DNA of 64,000 nt from Stutzerimonas stutzeri (GCF_024448955.1 NZ_JAMOIH010000004.1:186001-250000), one strand, 5' to 3'; positions 45,701-54,843 are shown, numbered from the stretch's first letter. Notes: generated by a model not told the origin, from the letters alone. Made by a program: numbers and translations.

Positions 45701-46912
45701 TCAGCGCTTTTTGGAGTAGTTCTGCAGCTCCAGTTTGGCGATGGTGTCCAGATGCACCTCGTCCGGGCCGTCGGCCAGCCGCAGGGTCCGTTGGTGAGCC
45801 CAGGCCGCCGCCAAGAAGCTGTCCTGGCAGACGCCTTTAGCGCCATGGACCTGAATGGCACGATCCAGCACCCGCAGCGCCATGCTTGGTGCGGCCGCCT
45901 TGATCATGGCGATCTCCTGCCGCGCCACCTTGTTGCCCACGGTGTCCATCATGCGCGCCGCTTTCAGCGTCAGCAGGCGGGTCTGCTCGATCTCGATGCG
46001 CGAGCGGGCGATGTCCTTGCGGATCGAGTCGAAGTCAGCCAGCGGCTTGCCGAACGCCACGCGGGAATGGACGCGCTCGCACATGGCCTGCAGGGCGCGC
46101 TCGGCCACTCCGATGGTGCGCATGCAGTGGTGGATGCGGCCTGGGCCGAGACGACCCTGGGCGATCTCGAAACCACGGCCTTCACCCAGCAAGATGTTGC
46201 TGGCCGGGACGCGAACATTGTTGTAGTGAATCTCGGCATGCCCATGGGGCGCGTGGTCGTAGCCGAACACGTGGAGCGCGCGGGTTATTTCCACGCCAGG
46301 TGTATCCAGCGGCACGAGGATCATCGACTGCTGGCGGTGACGCTCGGCGGAGGGATCGGTCTTGCCCATGACGATGGCGATTTTGCAGGCGGTTGCCATC
46401 GCGCCGGACGACCACCACTTGTGCCCGTTGATCACGTATTCGTCGCCCTCACGGCGGATTTCACAGGCGATGTTGGTGGCGTCGGAAGAGGCCACGTCAG
46501 GCTCGGTCATGGAAAAGCACGACCGTATCTCGCCGTTAAGCAAGGGCTTGAGCCACTGCTCCTGCTGTTCCGGCGTGCCATAGCGCGTCAGGACCTCCAT
46601 GTTGCCGGTGTCCGGCGCCGAGCAGTTGAAAATCTCGGCGGCACCATGCGCGCGACCCATGATTTCGCACAGGTGGGCGTATTCGAAGTTGGTCAGCCCG
46701 GCGCCGAACTCGCTCTCGGGAAGGAACAGGTTCCACAGCCCCTGCGCCCTCGCCTTGGCTTTGAGTTCTTCCAGAATCGGCGGCGGCGCCCAGCGATTTT
46801 CAGCGGAGGCGGTCTGCTCGTGGAAAAGATGCTCGTTGGGATAGACATGTTCTTCCATGAACGCCGTGAGCTGTTCATGGAGCTGTAGCGCTTTACCGGT
46901 CAGTTCATACAT
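45701..46912 (-). CDS. ACAD10/11-type acyl-CoA dehydrogenase
   Basis: A 403-residue FAD enzyme whose sequence follows the dehydrogenase half of ACAD10/11 rather than classical fatty-acid dehydrogenases. Matching landmarks: [90 protein letters not shown] and LADGPDEVH. In mammals and in P. putida LvaC, this type works on phosphorylated 4-hydroxyacyl-CoA, expelling phosphate. It is the first gene of the operon, with AAGGAA ahead of its ATG. The chemistry here is inferred from family and from the linked kinase. Confidence 0.88.
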   Translation of the reverse strand: MYELTGKALQLHEQLTAFMEEHVYPNEHLFHEQTASAENRWAPPPILEELKAKARAQGLWNLFLPESEFGAGLTNFEYAHLCEIMGRAHGAAEIFNCSAPDTGNMEVLTRYGTPEQQEQWLKPLLNGEIRSCFSMTEPDVASSDATNIACEIRREGDEYVINGHKWWSSGAMATACKIAIVMGKTDPSAERHRQQSMILVPLDTPGVEITRALHVFGYDHAPHGHAEIHYNNVRVPASNILLGEGRGFEIAQGRLGPGRIHHCMRTIGVAERALQAMCERVHSRVAFGKPLADFDSIRKDIARSRIEIEQTRLLTLKAARMMDTVGNKVARQEIAMIKAAAPSMALRVLDRAIQVHGAKGVCQDSFLAAAWAHQRTLRLADGPDEVHLDTIAKLELQNYSKKR

Positions 46913-47133
46913 CGCCGTTTCCTTCTTGTTGTTGTGCCTGCGATCGACAAAGCCTTCCGCGCTGAATCGCATAGCGAATCCTGTCGACTGATTTTCAATA
47001 GCCTGTCTCTTTTTTGAAGCTGGCATGCCAGAAACAACGCGTCAATTCGAAATCTAGTTCCATTGAGCAAAATTATGATGAGTCACAACCACAGGCGTCT
47101 AAAGTCAATATCGAAGTGCCATGAGACTTGATA

Positions 47134-47148
47134 ACCGACCGGGTCGGT
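47134..47148. promoter_or_regulatory. Perfect ACCGACC-G-GGTCGGT palindrome, candidate TetR-family operator
   Basis: A 15-bp element with arms ACCGACC and GGTCGGT. It lies 222 bases before the dehydrogenase start and 171 bases before the TRAP gene. The motif type resembles operators of TetR-like regulators of acyl-CoA catabolism (ACCGACCGGTCGGT class), so it is a candidate for joint control of both operons. The regulator is not encoded in this window. Confidence 0.5.
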
Positions 47149-47236
47149 GATCATCAGAAACAAGAAGTGCACGGATAGCGTTCTGCCAGCGGTTGAAAAT
47201 GCCGTGCGCTATGCTAGTTTTCCGATTACTTTTGTA

Positions 47237-47248
47237 AAAACTAGTTTT
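47237..47248. promoter_or_regulatory. AAAACTAGTTTT palindrome upstream of the TRAP operon
   Basis: A perfect 12-bp palindrome 71 bases before the TRAP gene start. A partial copy (gctagtttt) lies near 47213. It may bind a second regulator or be part of the promoter. Confidence 0.3.
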
Positions 47249-47318
47249 GCTCTGCGGAACATAAAGACATAAGCGCAATACAAATGGCCGTCAGCCAATT
47301 ACAACAAGAGGACGCGTT

Positions 47319-48356
47319 ATGACATCCATGCCCCTGCTCAGAAAACTCCTTCCGGCCAGCTTGATGGCCTTAGCCGCCGCCATCGCTCTCCCGCAAATGG
47401 CTGCGGCGCAAGACGTGACGAAGTGGCGCGTTCAATCACATTGGCCGAGCGCGAGTAGCTCTTTCGAAGACAGCCTAGTGCGTCTGAAGAATGAAATCGA
47501 AAGACGCACCGAAGGCCGTCTGCAGTTGCAGCTGTTCGAGTCCGGCGCGCTGTTCAAGCCGCAGGAGACATTCAACGCGGTCAGCCGCGGCATCCTGCAG
47601 ATGGGCACCATTTCACCCGGCTACGCGCAGGACAAAATCAGCCTCGCCGGCATCGCCTCGGGCCTGCCCTTCGCCTTCCAGAACGTCTGGGAAACCGCCT
47701 ACTTCCACAAGCACATGGGCTTCGAGGACATGCTGCGCGAGGAAGCGGCCCAGCACGGCGTCTACTGGTCGACCGACAAGGTCTACCCGACCGAGATGGT
47801 GGTGAAGAATCCGATCAACAGCTGGGAAGATTTCACCAAACTGAAGATCCGTTCCTCGGGCGCGCTGCAGAAATTCCTGGATGACGCCGGCGCATCGACC
47901 ACCTACCTCCCCGGCGGTGAACTGTATCCGGCGCTCGATACCGGCGTGGTCGACGGTGCCCACTGGGGCGCGGTGCAAGGTGCGGCGAGCATGAGCTTCT
48001 ACGAGGTGGCGAAGCATCACGTCAGACCAGCACTCAACATTGCCGGCACCGATGTGATCATCGTCAGCCAGAAGGCGCTGGACAAGCTGTCCGAGCGCGA
48101 TCAGGAAGTGGTCAAGCAGGTCCTAGACGAACAGTTCTGGTACCGCACCAACGAGTATCTGTACCAGGAGCAAATCGCTCTGCGTAAGGCCATCGCCGAA
48201 CAGGGCGTTCAGGTCAATACGCTCCCCGATGATGTACAGAAGCGCCTGAGAGAAGTGGCACAAAAATCCTGGGAAGAAGAAGGCAAGCGCAGCGACAAGG
48301 CCGCCGAAGCCCTGAAGATGCTCAAGTCCTTCCTCGGTGACCTCGGCTACCTGTAA
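47319..48356 (+). CDS. dctP: TRAP transporter periplasmic binding protein (DctP family)
   Basis: A 345-residue exported solute-binding protein. The N-terminus is a signal peptide (ending AAAQ), and the mature part starts DVTKWRVQSHWPSA. DctP-family markers include LFESGALFKPQETFNAVSRGILQM, the ligand Arg in FTKLKIRSSG and GVVDGAHWGAVQGAASM. The WRVQSHWP and GAHWGA elements recall the group binding 2-oxo or other carboxylic acids, but ligand prediction is weak. It is first in a three-gene TRAP operon; AAGAGG lies ahead of the ATG. The symbol is family-level only. Confidence 0.9.
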   Translation: MTSMPLLRKLLPASLMALAAAIALPQMAAAQDVTKWRVQSHWPSASSSFEDSLVRLKNEIERRTEGRLQLQLFESGALFKPQETFNAVSRGILQMGTISPGYAQDKISLAGIASGLPFAFQNVWETAYFHKHMGFEDMLREEAAQHGVYWSTDKVYPTEMVVKNPINSWEDFTKLKIRSSGALQKFLDDAGASTTYLPGGELYPALDTGVVDGAHWGAVQGAASMSFYEVAKHHVRPALNIAGTDVIIVSQKALDKLSERDQEVVKQVLDEQFWYRTNEYLYQEQIALRKAIAEQGVQVNTLPDDVQKRLREVAQKSWEEEGKRSDKAAEALKMLKSFLGDLGYL

Positions 48357-48438
48357 TCCCCCTCGCCTGTTCATCTCACCCGACGCGACCACCGCGCCGG
48401 GTGAATGATTTGCTCATTCTTTGCTCGTGGGGCTCGTC

Positions 48439-48978
48439 ATGCGCCTGATCCATGCCTACATCAACGGCATCACCTGGCTCAACGAATTCATCGGCCGCCG
48501 GGTGGCCTACCTGATTTTCCTCATCTTCGCGCTGCTGCTGCTCGAAGTGTTCATGCGCTATCTATTCACGAGTCCGACTTCCTGGACCAACGAATTGGGG
48601 CAGATGCTCTTCGGGGCTTATGTGGTGTTATCGGGCGGTTACGTGATGGTGCACCGTGACCACGTCAACGTGGACCTTTTGTATTCATCGTTCGGGCCAC
48701 GCACTCGCGCTTGGATCGACATTTTCACCTCCAGCATGTTCTTCCTGTTCATGGCCGCGCTGTTGTATTTCGGCAGCTCCATGGCGTGGGAATCGATCCA
48801 GAGCATGGAGACCTCCTACTCGGCGTGGAACCCGCCGATCTGGCCGATCAAGGCCATGATTCCTCTCGGTACATTGCTGCTGTTGTTGCAGGGCATCGCC
48901 AAGCTGTTGCAAGACATCCTCATCGCCCTGGGCCACGAACCGGCCAGCGACACCAAGCACGCGGAGGATGCCCAATGA
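48439..48978 (+). CDS. dctQ: TRAP transporter small membrane subunit (DctQ family)
   Basis: A 179-residue protein with four predicted membrane helices, the small subunit of a TRAP transporter. It includes FIGRRVAYLIFLIFALLLLE, FTSPTSWTNELGQMLFGAYVVL, the hallmark YVMVHRDHVNVDLLYS, then WESIQSMETSYSAWNPPIW. The ATG at 48439 is a likely start; in-frame GTG at 48427 is possible. It overlaps the next gene by 4 bases. It couples the binding protein to the large subunit. Confidence 0.87.
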   Translation: MRLIHAYINGITWLNEFIGRRVAYLIFLIFALLLLEVFMRYLFTSPTSWTNELGQMLFGAYVVLSGGYVMVHRDHVNVDLLYSSFGPRTRAWIDIFTSSMFFLFMAALLYFGSSMAWESIQSMETSYSAWNPPIWPIKAMIPLGTLLLLLQGIAKLLQDILIALGHEPASDTKHAEDAQ

Positions 48979-50285
48979 GCATCGAAGTCACGACGCTGCT
49001 GTTCTTTCTCACCCTGATATTTTTTCTCGTGCTCGGTCTGCCGCTGGCCTTCGTGCTGGGCGGCGTCTCGGTGCTGTTTTTGTACTTCACCTGGGGCGCC
49101 GACGCCTTCTATATGGTCGCCTCGCAGATGTGGGGCACGATGGAAAGCTTCACCCTGGTGGCCATCCCGTTGTTCGTCTTCATGGCCATGCTGCTGGAAC
49201 GAACAGGCGTGGCGCGCGACCTCTACCGCATGATGCATTTGTGGTGCGGTGGCATGCGCGGCGGGCTGGCGATCGGCACGCTGGGCATCTGCGCGGTGTT
49301 CGGTGCCATGGTCGGCATCAGCGGCGCCGCGGTGGTGGCGATGGGCACCATTGCACTGCCGGCAATGCTCGAGCGCGGCTACGACAAGCGCATGGTGCTG
49401 GGTTGCATCAACACTGGCGGCGGCTGGGGCATCCTGATACCGCCGAGCATCATGATGATCCTCTACGCCATGATCAGCGGCCAATCGGTCGGCAAGATGT
49501 TCGCTGCCGGCGTGCTGCCGGGGCTGCTGCTAGTCGCTCTGACGGTAACCTACGTGCTTGTACGTTCATTCCTGCAACCCCACCTCGCCCCCGCTTTGCC
49601 AAAGGAAGAACGCGGCAGCTGGCCGGAAAAATTCCGTGCCGTACGCGCCGTGCTGCTGCCGATCGGGATCGTGGTAATAGTGCTCGGATCGATCATCGGT
49701 GGCGTGACCACACCGACCGAGGCGGCGGCGATGGGCGTGCTCGGTGCGCTGATCTCCGCGGCGCTGTATCGCAAGCTCGACTGGCCAGTGCTACAAGAGG
49801 CGGCCATCCGCACCTTCAAGCTGACCGGTATGATCGCGTGGATTCTGTTCGCGGCCCACGCCTTCAGTTCGGCCTATCAGGGCATGGGCGCGCAGTCCTT
49901 GATCGAAGGCTTGATGATGGATCTGCCGGGCGGGCGCTGGGCGATCGTCATCTTCATGATGGCCATCGTCTTCGTCATGGGCATGCTGCTCGATCCGGTG
50001 GGCATCATGCTGATCACCCTACCGGTGTTCCTGCCGATTATCGCGTCGCTCGGCTTCGATCCGATCTGGTTCGGCGTGCTGTTCGTGATCAATATGGAAA
50101 TCGGCTACATGACGCCGCCGTTCGGGTTCAACCTGTTCTACCTAAAAGGCATCGTCCCGCCCGGCATCACCATGAAGGACATCTACTGGTCGGTGATTCC
50201 TTTCGTGATCGTCAACATCATTGGCATGGGCCTGATCATGGCTTTTCCCCAGATCGCGACTTATCTGCCGAACACGCTGTTCTGA
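48975..50285 (+). CDS. dctM: TRAP transporter large membrane subunit (DctM family)
   Basis: A 436-residue inner-membrane protein, the transport channel of the TRAP system, driven by an ion gradient. Landmarks: FFLVLGLPLAFVLGGVSVLF, AIPLFVFMAMLLERTGVARDLY, GGLAIGTLGICAVFGAMVGISGAAVVAMG, MVLGCINTGGGWGILIPPSIMMILYAMISGQSVGKMFAAGVLPG and MEIGYMTPPFGFNLFYLKG near the end. The ATG (48975) overlaps the TGA of the small subunit gene. A long terminator follows. Confidence 0.93.
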   Translation: MSIEVTTLLFFLTLIFFLVLGLPLAFVLGGVSVLFLYFTWGADAFYMVASQMWGTMESFTLVAIPLFVFMAMLLERTGVARDLYRMMHLWCGGMRGGLAIGTLGICAVFGAMVGISGAAVVAMGTIALPAMLERGYDKRMVLGCINTGGGWGILIPPSIMMILYAMISGQSVGKMFAAGVLPGLLLVALTVTYVLVRSFLQPHLAPALPKEERGSWPEKFRAVRAVLLPIGIVVIVLGSIIGGVTTPTEAAAMGVLGALISAALYRKLDWPVLQEAAIRTFKLTGMIAWILFAAHAFSSAYQGMGAQSLIEGLMMDLPGGRWAIVIFMMAIVFVMGMLLDPVGIMLITLPVFLPIIASLGFDPIWFGVLFVINMEIGYMTPPFGFNLFYLKGIVPPGITMKDIYWSVIPFVIVNIIGMGLIMAFPQIATYLPNTLF

Positions 50286-50301
50286 TGCCGCAGCTGTAAC
50301 G

Positions 50302-50330
50302 AAAAAGCCGGAGCAATGCTCCGGCTTTTT
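50302..50330. terminator. Strong bidirectional terminator after the TRAP operon
   Basis: AAAAAGCCGGAGCA and TGCTCCGGCTTTTT form a perfect 14-bp stem (50302-50315, 50317-50330). It lies 17 bases past the dctM stop and 12 bases past the stop of the convergent QEGLA-motif gene, and can serve both. Confidence 0.93.
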
Positions 50331-50341
50331 GTGCGCGTCGA

Positions 50342-51637
50342 TTAAATGATATTGGCGTAGTCCGCTTCGATGCGGTCGAGGCTCAGGTGGTTGAGGAAGT
50401 TGGAGAAGCACATCCAGGCCGACAGTGCATTGAGATCCTGGAACTGCTGAGGCAGGTACTTGGGCGGTACCACCATACCCTCGTCCACTAACTGGCGCAG
50501 GGTGCGCATGTCTTCCAGTGTGGTCTTGCCGCAGAACAACAGCGGAATCTGCTCCAGCCGACCTTTGCGCACCGCAAGCTGGATGTAGTTGTAGATCATG
50601 ATGAAACCCTTCAGGTAGGACAGGTCCTTGGTGAAGGGCAAACCATTCGGGAGCGAGCCGCGAAATACCCGGCTGGCGTTGCTGTAGCACTCGTCCTCGG
50701 CGTAGCCCTGGTCGCGGAAGAAGGCGAACACATCGAGGAAATCCGCGCCCTCCTCAGCCATGTGGATGGCGCGGGTGCGGTTGGTCAGCTTGCGCAGCCG
50801 CGTCGGATAGGACGCGAAGGCGATCACTTCCATAAGGATCGCCAGGCCTTCCTGCGTCACGGTAGAAGACGGCGGACCCTTCGCAAGGAAGGTGCAGATC
50901 GGCTGGTTCTGGCCGTTGAGCGTGGTGCCCACATGAACCAGGCCTTCGTGAACTTCCAGCGCGCGCACGTCGCGCTCGTTGAACATCGCATCGCTGCGGA
51001 TCTTGATGTAGTCGGCGCCGGCTGCAGCATCGGCGAGGATGCCGTCGGACTCGAACACGCGGATCACGCCCTCGCCTTCGCCGAATACCAGGTCCAACCG
51101 CCGCTGCAGCATCTCCACCGCCTGCGGGGCGTCCAGCGTCTTGGCTTCGTCCTTGAGATCACCCCGGTCGGCGATGTTGTTCAGGTAGTCCGACAGCATC
51201 AGGCCGAGGTCGGACAAGGTCGGGTCGCCGGCATGGAAGGCATCCGAAGCGGCGCCGTAGAGTTCCTGGGAGATCAGGCCGAAGTCGGCGGTGCCACGTG
51301 CCTCGAGCATGCGGATCACCATGCGGTATTCCTTGCACATGCGCCGCATGATCTGCCCGACCGGGTTGAACTGGCCCAGCTGACGGGTGATGTCACGCTC
51401 GATGTTCTGGAATTCTTCCTTCTTGGCGCTGGAATCGAAGGCCAGTGGTCGGCCTTCGTAATAGGCGCGATCGACCTTGGGCAGCTCGCGCCCGCCAGCG
51501 GCGAAAAAGCCCTGACGGACATTCTCGTCCCACTTCACCGCATCGAGCACCCGCACCGGGGTTTGTGCCTCGACGATGCGGTCGGACAGCGCACGAACGG
51601 TGCTCTGGTACTCATCGAGATTGTTACGGGTATTCAT
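50342..51637 (-). CDS. QEGLA-motif putative metallopeptidase (MATCAP/DUF1704 family)
   Basis: A 431-residue protein of the DUF1704 family, often annotated flavohemoglobin expression-modulating QEGLA motif protein. The metal motif HExxxH is seen as HEGLVH in VRALEVHEGLVHVGTTLNG, and TQEGLAILMEV follows about 40 residues later. This HExxxH plus QEGLA arrangement is that of the MATCAP tyrosine carboxypeptidases described in animals. The rest is helical. It starts at 51637. Substrates in bacteria are unknown, and no flavohemoglobin gene is nearby. Confidence 0.82.
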   Translation of the reverse strand: MNTRNNLDEYQSTVRALSDRIVEAQTPVRVLDAVKWDENVRQGFFAAGGRELPKVDRAYYEGRPLAFDSSAKKEEFQNIERDITRQLGQFNPVGQIMRRMCKEYRMVIRMLEARGTADFGLISQELYGAASDAFHAGDPTLSDLGLMLSDYLNNIADRGDLKDEAKTLDAPQAVEMLQRRLDLVFGEGEGVIRVFESDGILADAAAGADYIKIRSDAMFNERDVRALEVHEGLVHVGTTLNGQNQPICTFLAKGPPSSTVTQEGLAILMEVIAFASYPTRLRKLTNRTRAIHMAEEGADFLDVFAFFRDQGYAEDECYSNASRVFRGSLPNGLPFTKDLSYLKGFIMIYNYIQLAVRKGRLEQIPLLFCGKTTLEDMRTLRQLVDEGMVVPPKYLPQQFQDLNALSAWMCFSNFLNHLSLDRIEADYANII

Positions 51638-51888
51638 CCGTACCTCGTCAGTGATCCGTGGCCTTCAACTTATACATCAGCGGACCCTCGCGATCCGTGT
51701 CCGGTTCGCGAACAGCCGCGCCAGCGATATAAAGCTGTCGGCAGGCGATGACCGATCTGAAGCCATCGAGCCGGTGGCGATAGATGCAGACGCCATGCGG
51801 CAACTGCAGTGATGCGAGGGTTGGCGTTCGGTGCGGTGCATCTCCTGCTCCGGCGCGACCGCCAGATGCCCGCGACGGGAACAGTACC

Positions 51889-51915
51889 CGCTCGGCAAGT
51901 CTCGCCGAGCGGGGA
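51889..51915. terminator. lysS: Terminator of lysS
   Basis: CCCGCTCGGC/GCCGAGCGGG is a perfect 10-bp stem with a 7-base loop, 11 bases past the lysS stop on the minus strand, followed there by tactgttc. Confidence 0.75.
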
Positions 51916-51925
51916 ACAGCCGAGA

Positions 51926-53428
51926 TCAGACCTCGGGGCGCATGTGCGGGAACAGGATCACGTCGCGGATCGACGGCGAGTTGGTCAGCAGCATCACCAG
52001 GCGGTCGATGCCGATGCCCTCTCCGGCGGTCGGCGGCATGCCATATTCCAGCGCGCGGACGAAGTCGGCGTCGAAATGCATGGCTTCGTCGTCGCCGGCA
52101 TCCTTGTCACGTACCTGGGCATGGAAGCGCTCGGCCTGATCTTCAGCGTCGTTGAGCTCGGAATAGGCGTTGGCGATTTCGCGACCACCAATGAACAGCT
52201 CGAAACGATCCGTGACGCTCGGATCGTCGTCGCTGCGACGGGCCAGTGGCGAGACTTCGAACGGATAGCGAGTGATGAAGTGTGGCTGCTCCAGCTTGTG
52301 CTCGACCAGTTCCTCGAAAATCATCACCTGCAGCTTGCCCAGCCCCTCGAAGCCCAACACCTTGGCACCGGCCTTCTTGGCGATGGCGCGTGCGGTATCG
52401 ACGTCCTGCAGGTCGGCGGCGCTGATGTCCGGGTTGTATTTGAGGATCGAATCGAACACCGACAACCGCGCAAAGGGCTCGCCGAAGTGGAACACCTTGT
52501 CGCCATACGGCACGTCGGTGCTGCCGAGAATCAGCTGCGCCAGCTCGCGGAACAGTTCTTCGGTGAGGTCCATGTTGTCTTCGTAATCGGCGTAGGCCTG
52601 GTAGAACTCGAGCATGGTGAACTCGGGGTTGTGCCGGGTCGAAACGCCTTCGTTACGGAAGTTACGGTTGATCTCGAACACGCGCTCGAAGCCGCCCACC
52701 ACCAAACGCTTTAGATAGAGCTCCGGCGCGATGCGCAGGAACATCGGCAGGTCCAGCGCGTTGTGATGAGTCTCGAACGGCTTGGCCGCAGCGCCGCCTG
52801 GAATGGTCTGCAGCATCGGCGTCTCGACTTCGAGGAAGTCGCGTTCGTTGAGGAACTTGCGGATGTGGCCGATCACCTGGGAGCGCACACGGAAGGTGTG
52901 GCGGGTTTCCTCGTTAACGATCAGGTCGACGTAGCGCTGACGGTAGCGCTGTTCGGTATCGGTCAGGCCGTGGTGCTTGTCCGGTAGCGGACGCAGCGAC
53001 TTGGTCAGCAACCGCACGTCGGTCATCTCGACATAGAGGTCACCCTTGCCGGAACGGGCCAGGGTGCCCTCGGCGGCGATGATGTCGCCCAGGTCCCAAT
53101 GCTTGATGGCTTCCAGGGTCTCGGCTGGCAGCGTCTTGCGGTTGACGTAGACCTGAATGCGTCCGGTCATGTCCTGCAGGACCATGAAGGCGCCGCGGTT
53201 GAGCATGATGCGCCCGGCGACCTTCACCGGGATAGCCGCTTCTGCCAGCTCTTCCTTGGTCTTGTCGGCGTATTTCAGCTGCAAGTCGTTGCAATAGCTG
53301 TCGCGACGGAAGTCATTGGGGAAGACATTGCCCTTGGCGCGCTCGGCGGCCAGTTTTTCCTTGCGCTGAAGGATCAGGCTGTTTTCTTCCTCTTGGATGG
53401 CGTGCTGGTTCAGCGGTTGTTCGCTCAT
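51926..53428 (-). CDS. lysS: Lysyl-tRNA synthetase LysS (class II)
   Basis: A 500-residue class II aminoacyl-tRNA synthetase that charges tRNA-Lys. N-terminal OB-fold anticodon-binding domain (residues about 55-150: [23 protein letters not shown]), then the catalytic core with motif 1 ([15 protein letters not shown]), motif 2 ([23 protein letters not shown]) and motif 3 ([23 protein letters not shown]). Length is as expected. It follows prfB on the same strand after 166 bases, the conserved bacterial arrangement, though a REP element interrupts the gap. Confidence 0.97.
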   Translation of the reverse strand: MSEQPLNQHAIQEEENSLILQRKEKLAAERAKGNVFPNDFRRDSYCNDLQLKYADKTKEELAEAAIPVKVAGRIMLNRGAFMVLQDMTGRIQVYVNRKTLPAETLEAIKHWDLGDIIAAEGTLARSGKGDLYVEMTDVRLLTKSLRPLPDKHHGLTDTEQRYRQRYVDLIVNEETRHTFRVRSQVIGHIRKFLNERDFLEVETPMLQTIPGGAAAKPFETHHNALDLPMFLRIAPELYLKRLVVGGFERVFEINRNFRNEGVSTRHNPEFTMLEFYQAYADYEDNMDLTEELFRELAQLILGSTDVPYGDKVFHFGEPFARLSVFDSILKYNPDISAADLQDVDTARAIAKKAGAKVLGFEGLGKLQVMIFEELVEHKLEQPHFITRYPFEVSPLARRSDDDPSVTDRFELFIGGREIANAYSELNDAEDQAERFHAQVRDKDAGDDEAMHFDADFVRALEYGMPPTAGEGIGIDRLVMLLTNSPSIRDVILFPHMRPEV

Positions 53429-53465
53429 GGTTTCAAGTGCCTAGCGGGTGGTGCGGTGTGTTGTT

Positions 53466-53561
53466 TGTAGGAGCGAGCTTGCTCACGAATCAGGCTGCCT
53501 GCACCGGACGACTCGGGCAGTGCCTATCGAGCGCCCATTCGCGAGCAAGCTCGCTCCTACA
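53466..53561. repeat. REP element, GTAGGAGCGAGC family, between prfB and lysS
   Basis: The left arm tgtaggagcgagcttgctca and the inverted right arm (gcgagcaagctcgctcctac, ending at 53561) flank a 40- to 50-base loop. The element sits in the gap between two co-directional genes of a conserved operon. Confidence 0.75.
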
Positions 53562-53594
53562 CGTTAAGTGGCGACGTCAAAACAACGGGCCGGG

Positions 53595-54690
53595 TCAAAG
53601 GCCTTGTTTCAAGCTCGCTTCGAGATACTCGTCGATATCCCCATCAAGCACTTTGTCGCAGTCGCTGCGTTCTACACCGGTGCGCAAATCCTTGATCCGC
53701 GACTGGTCGAGGACGTAGGAGCGGATCTGATGGCCCCAGCCGATATCCGACTTGGTGTCTTCCAGCGCCTGGGAGGCGGCGTTGCGCTTCTGCATCTCCT
53801 GCTCGTACAACTTGGCCCGCAGCATTTTCATGGCGGTGTCCTTGTTGGCGTGCTGGGAACGTTCGTTCTGGCAGCTGACCACGGTGTTGGTCGGCACGTG
53901 GGTAATCCGCACGGCCGAGTCAGTGGTGTTTACGTGCTGACCACCGGCACCGGAAGAACGGTAGGTGTCGATGCGCAGGTCGGCCGGGTTGATCTCGATC
54001 TCGATGTTGTCGTCGATTTCCGGCGAGACGAATACTGCGGTAAACGAGGTATGGCGACGATTGCCGGAGTCGAACGGGCTCTTGCGTACCAGGCGATGCA
54101 CACCAATCTCGGTGCGCAGCCAGCCGAAGGCGTATTCGCCCTTGATGTGCAAAGTGGCGCCCTTGATGCCGGCGACTTCGCCCTCGGACAGCTCCATGAT
54201 GGTCGCGTCGAAGCCGTGTTTGTCGGCCCAGCGCAGGTACATGCGCAGCAGCATGTTGGCCCAATCCTGAGCCTCGGTGCCGCCGGAACCGGCCTGGATA
54301 TCGAGGTAAGCGTTGTTGGGATCCATCTCGCCGCTAAACATGCGGCGGAATTCCAGCCCTTCGAGGATGCCACGCAGACGGTCCAGTTCGGCGGCGACGT
54401 CGTCTACCGCACCCTGGTCGTCCTCCTCGACGGCCATGTCGAGCAGGTCGCGCGAGTCGGCCAGGCTGCTTGTGAGGTCGTCGATGGTTTCGACGATCAG
54501 TGCCAGGGTGGCGCGCTCACGGCCCAGATTCTGGGCGTACTCAGGGCTGTTCCAGACGTTGGGGTCTTCGAGTTCGCGGTTTACTTCGACGAGACGATCA
54601 TGCTTTTGATCGTAGTCAAAGATACCCCCGAATTGACTGAGTGCGGTCGGACAGGTCCTTGATGCTGTTAAGGATCGGGTTGATTTCCAT
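53595..54690 (-). CDS. prfB: Peptide chain release factor 2 with programmed +1 frameshift
   Basis: RF2 recognises UAA and UGA. The first 24 codons run from the ATG at 54690 ([20 protein letters not shown], then RGYL) to CTT-TGA. A +1 shift skips one T and continues GAC-TAC ([18 protein letters not shown]) for 340 residues, giving 364 in total. An AGGGGG precedes the CTT-TGA-C slip site at 54615-54621, as in E. coli. Recognition motif SPF ([15 protein letters not shown]) and the peptidyl-hydrolysis motif GGQ ([14 protein letters not shown]) are intact. Read without the shift, the gene looks truncated at codon 25. Confidence 0.95.
54615..54621 (-). promoter_or_regulatory. prfB: prfB programmed frameshift site
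   Basis: CTTTGAC at the end of a 25-codon leader frame, with AGGGGG three bases upstream acting as an internal Shine-Dalgarno sequence. RF2 shortage lets the ribosome slip +1 on CTT, so RF2 regulates its own synthesis. Confidence 0.93.
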
Positions 54691-54813
54691 AGATAGGCAG
54701 CTCTCAAGCGGACGTGTGAAAAGCCGACGATTATAGCGCAGCAGACTGCGGCTGACAGCCCGTGCGGGATCGCTGGCGCGACGAATGTCAAGCTCGGTTG
54801 AAAGCCGAAATGG

Positions 54814-54836
54814 CGGGGGCCATGATCAGGCCCCCG
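54814..54836 (-). terminator. Terminator-like hairpin after yebE
   Basis: CGGGGGCC/GGCCCCCG is a perfect 8-bp stem with a 7-base loop, starting 8 bases past the stop of the minus-strand gene, with ATTTCGGCTTT downstream. Confidence 0.6.
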
Positions 54837-54843
54837 ACCGACA

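Larger units (their letters stand above)
46913..47318. other. Divergent promoter region between catabolic and TRAP operons
   Basis: This 406-bp AT-richer gap separates the acyl-CoA dehydrogenase gene (minus) and the TRAP binding-protein gene (plus). It carries the perfect palindrome at 47134-47148 and a second palindrome, AAAACTAGTTTT, at 47237-47248. No regulator gene lies here. Confidence 0.65.

Noticed and set aside
45377..46888. 503-codon open frame antisense to the ACAD gene
   Set aside because: It spans two well-supported genes on the other strand and resembles no known family.
48711..48974. N-terminal extension of the TRAP large subunit back to 48711
   Set aside because: It would overlap the small-subunit gene in another frame; the ATG at 48975 overlapping its TGA is the conserved arrangement.
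54691..54791. Upstream start for prfB at 54791 in the post-shift frame
   Set aside because: The extra N-terminus is unlike RF2, whereas the normal 24-codon leader with CTT-TGA-C is present from 54690.
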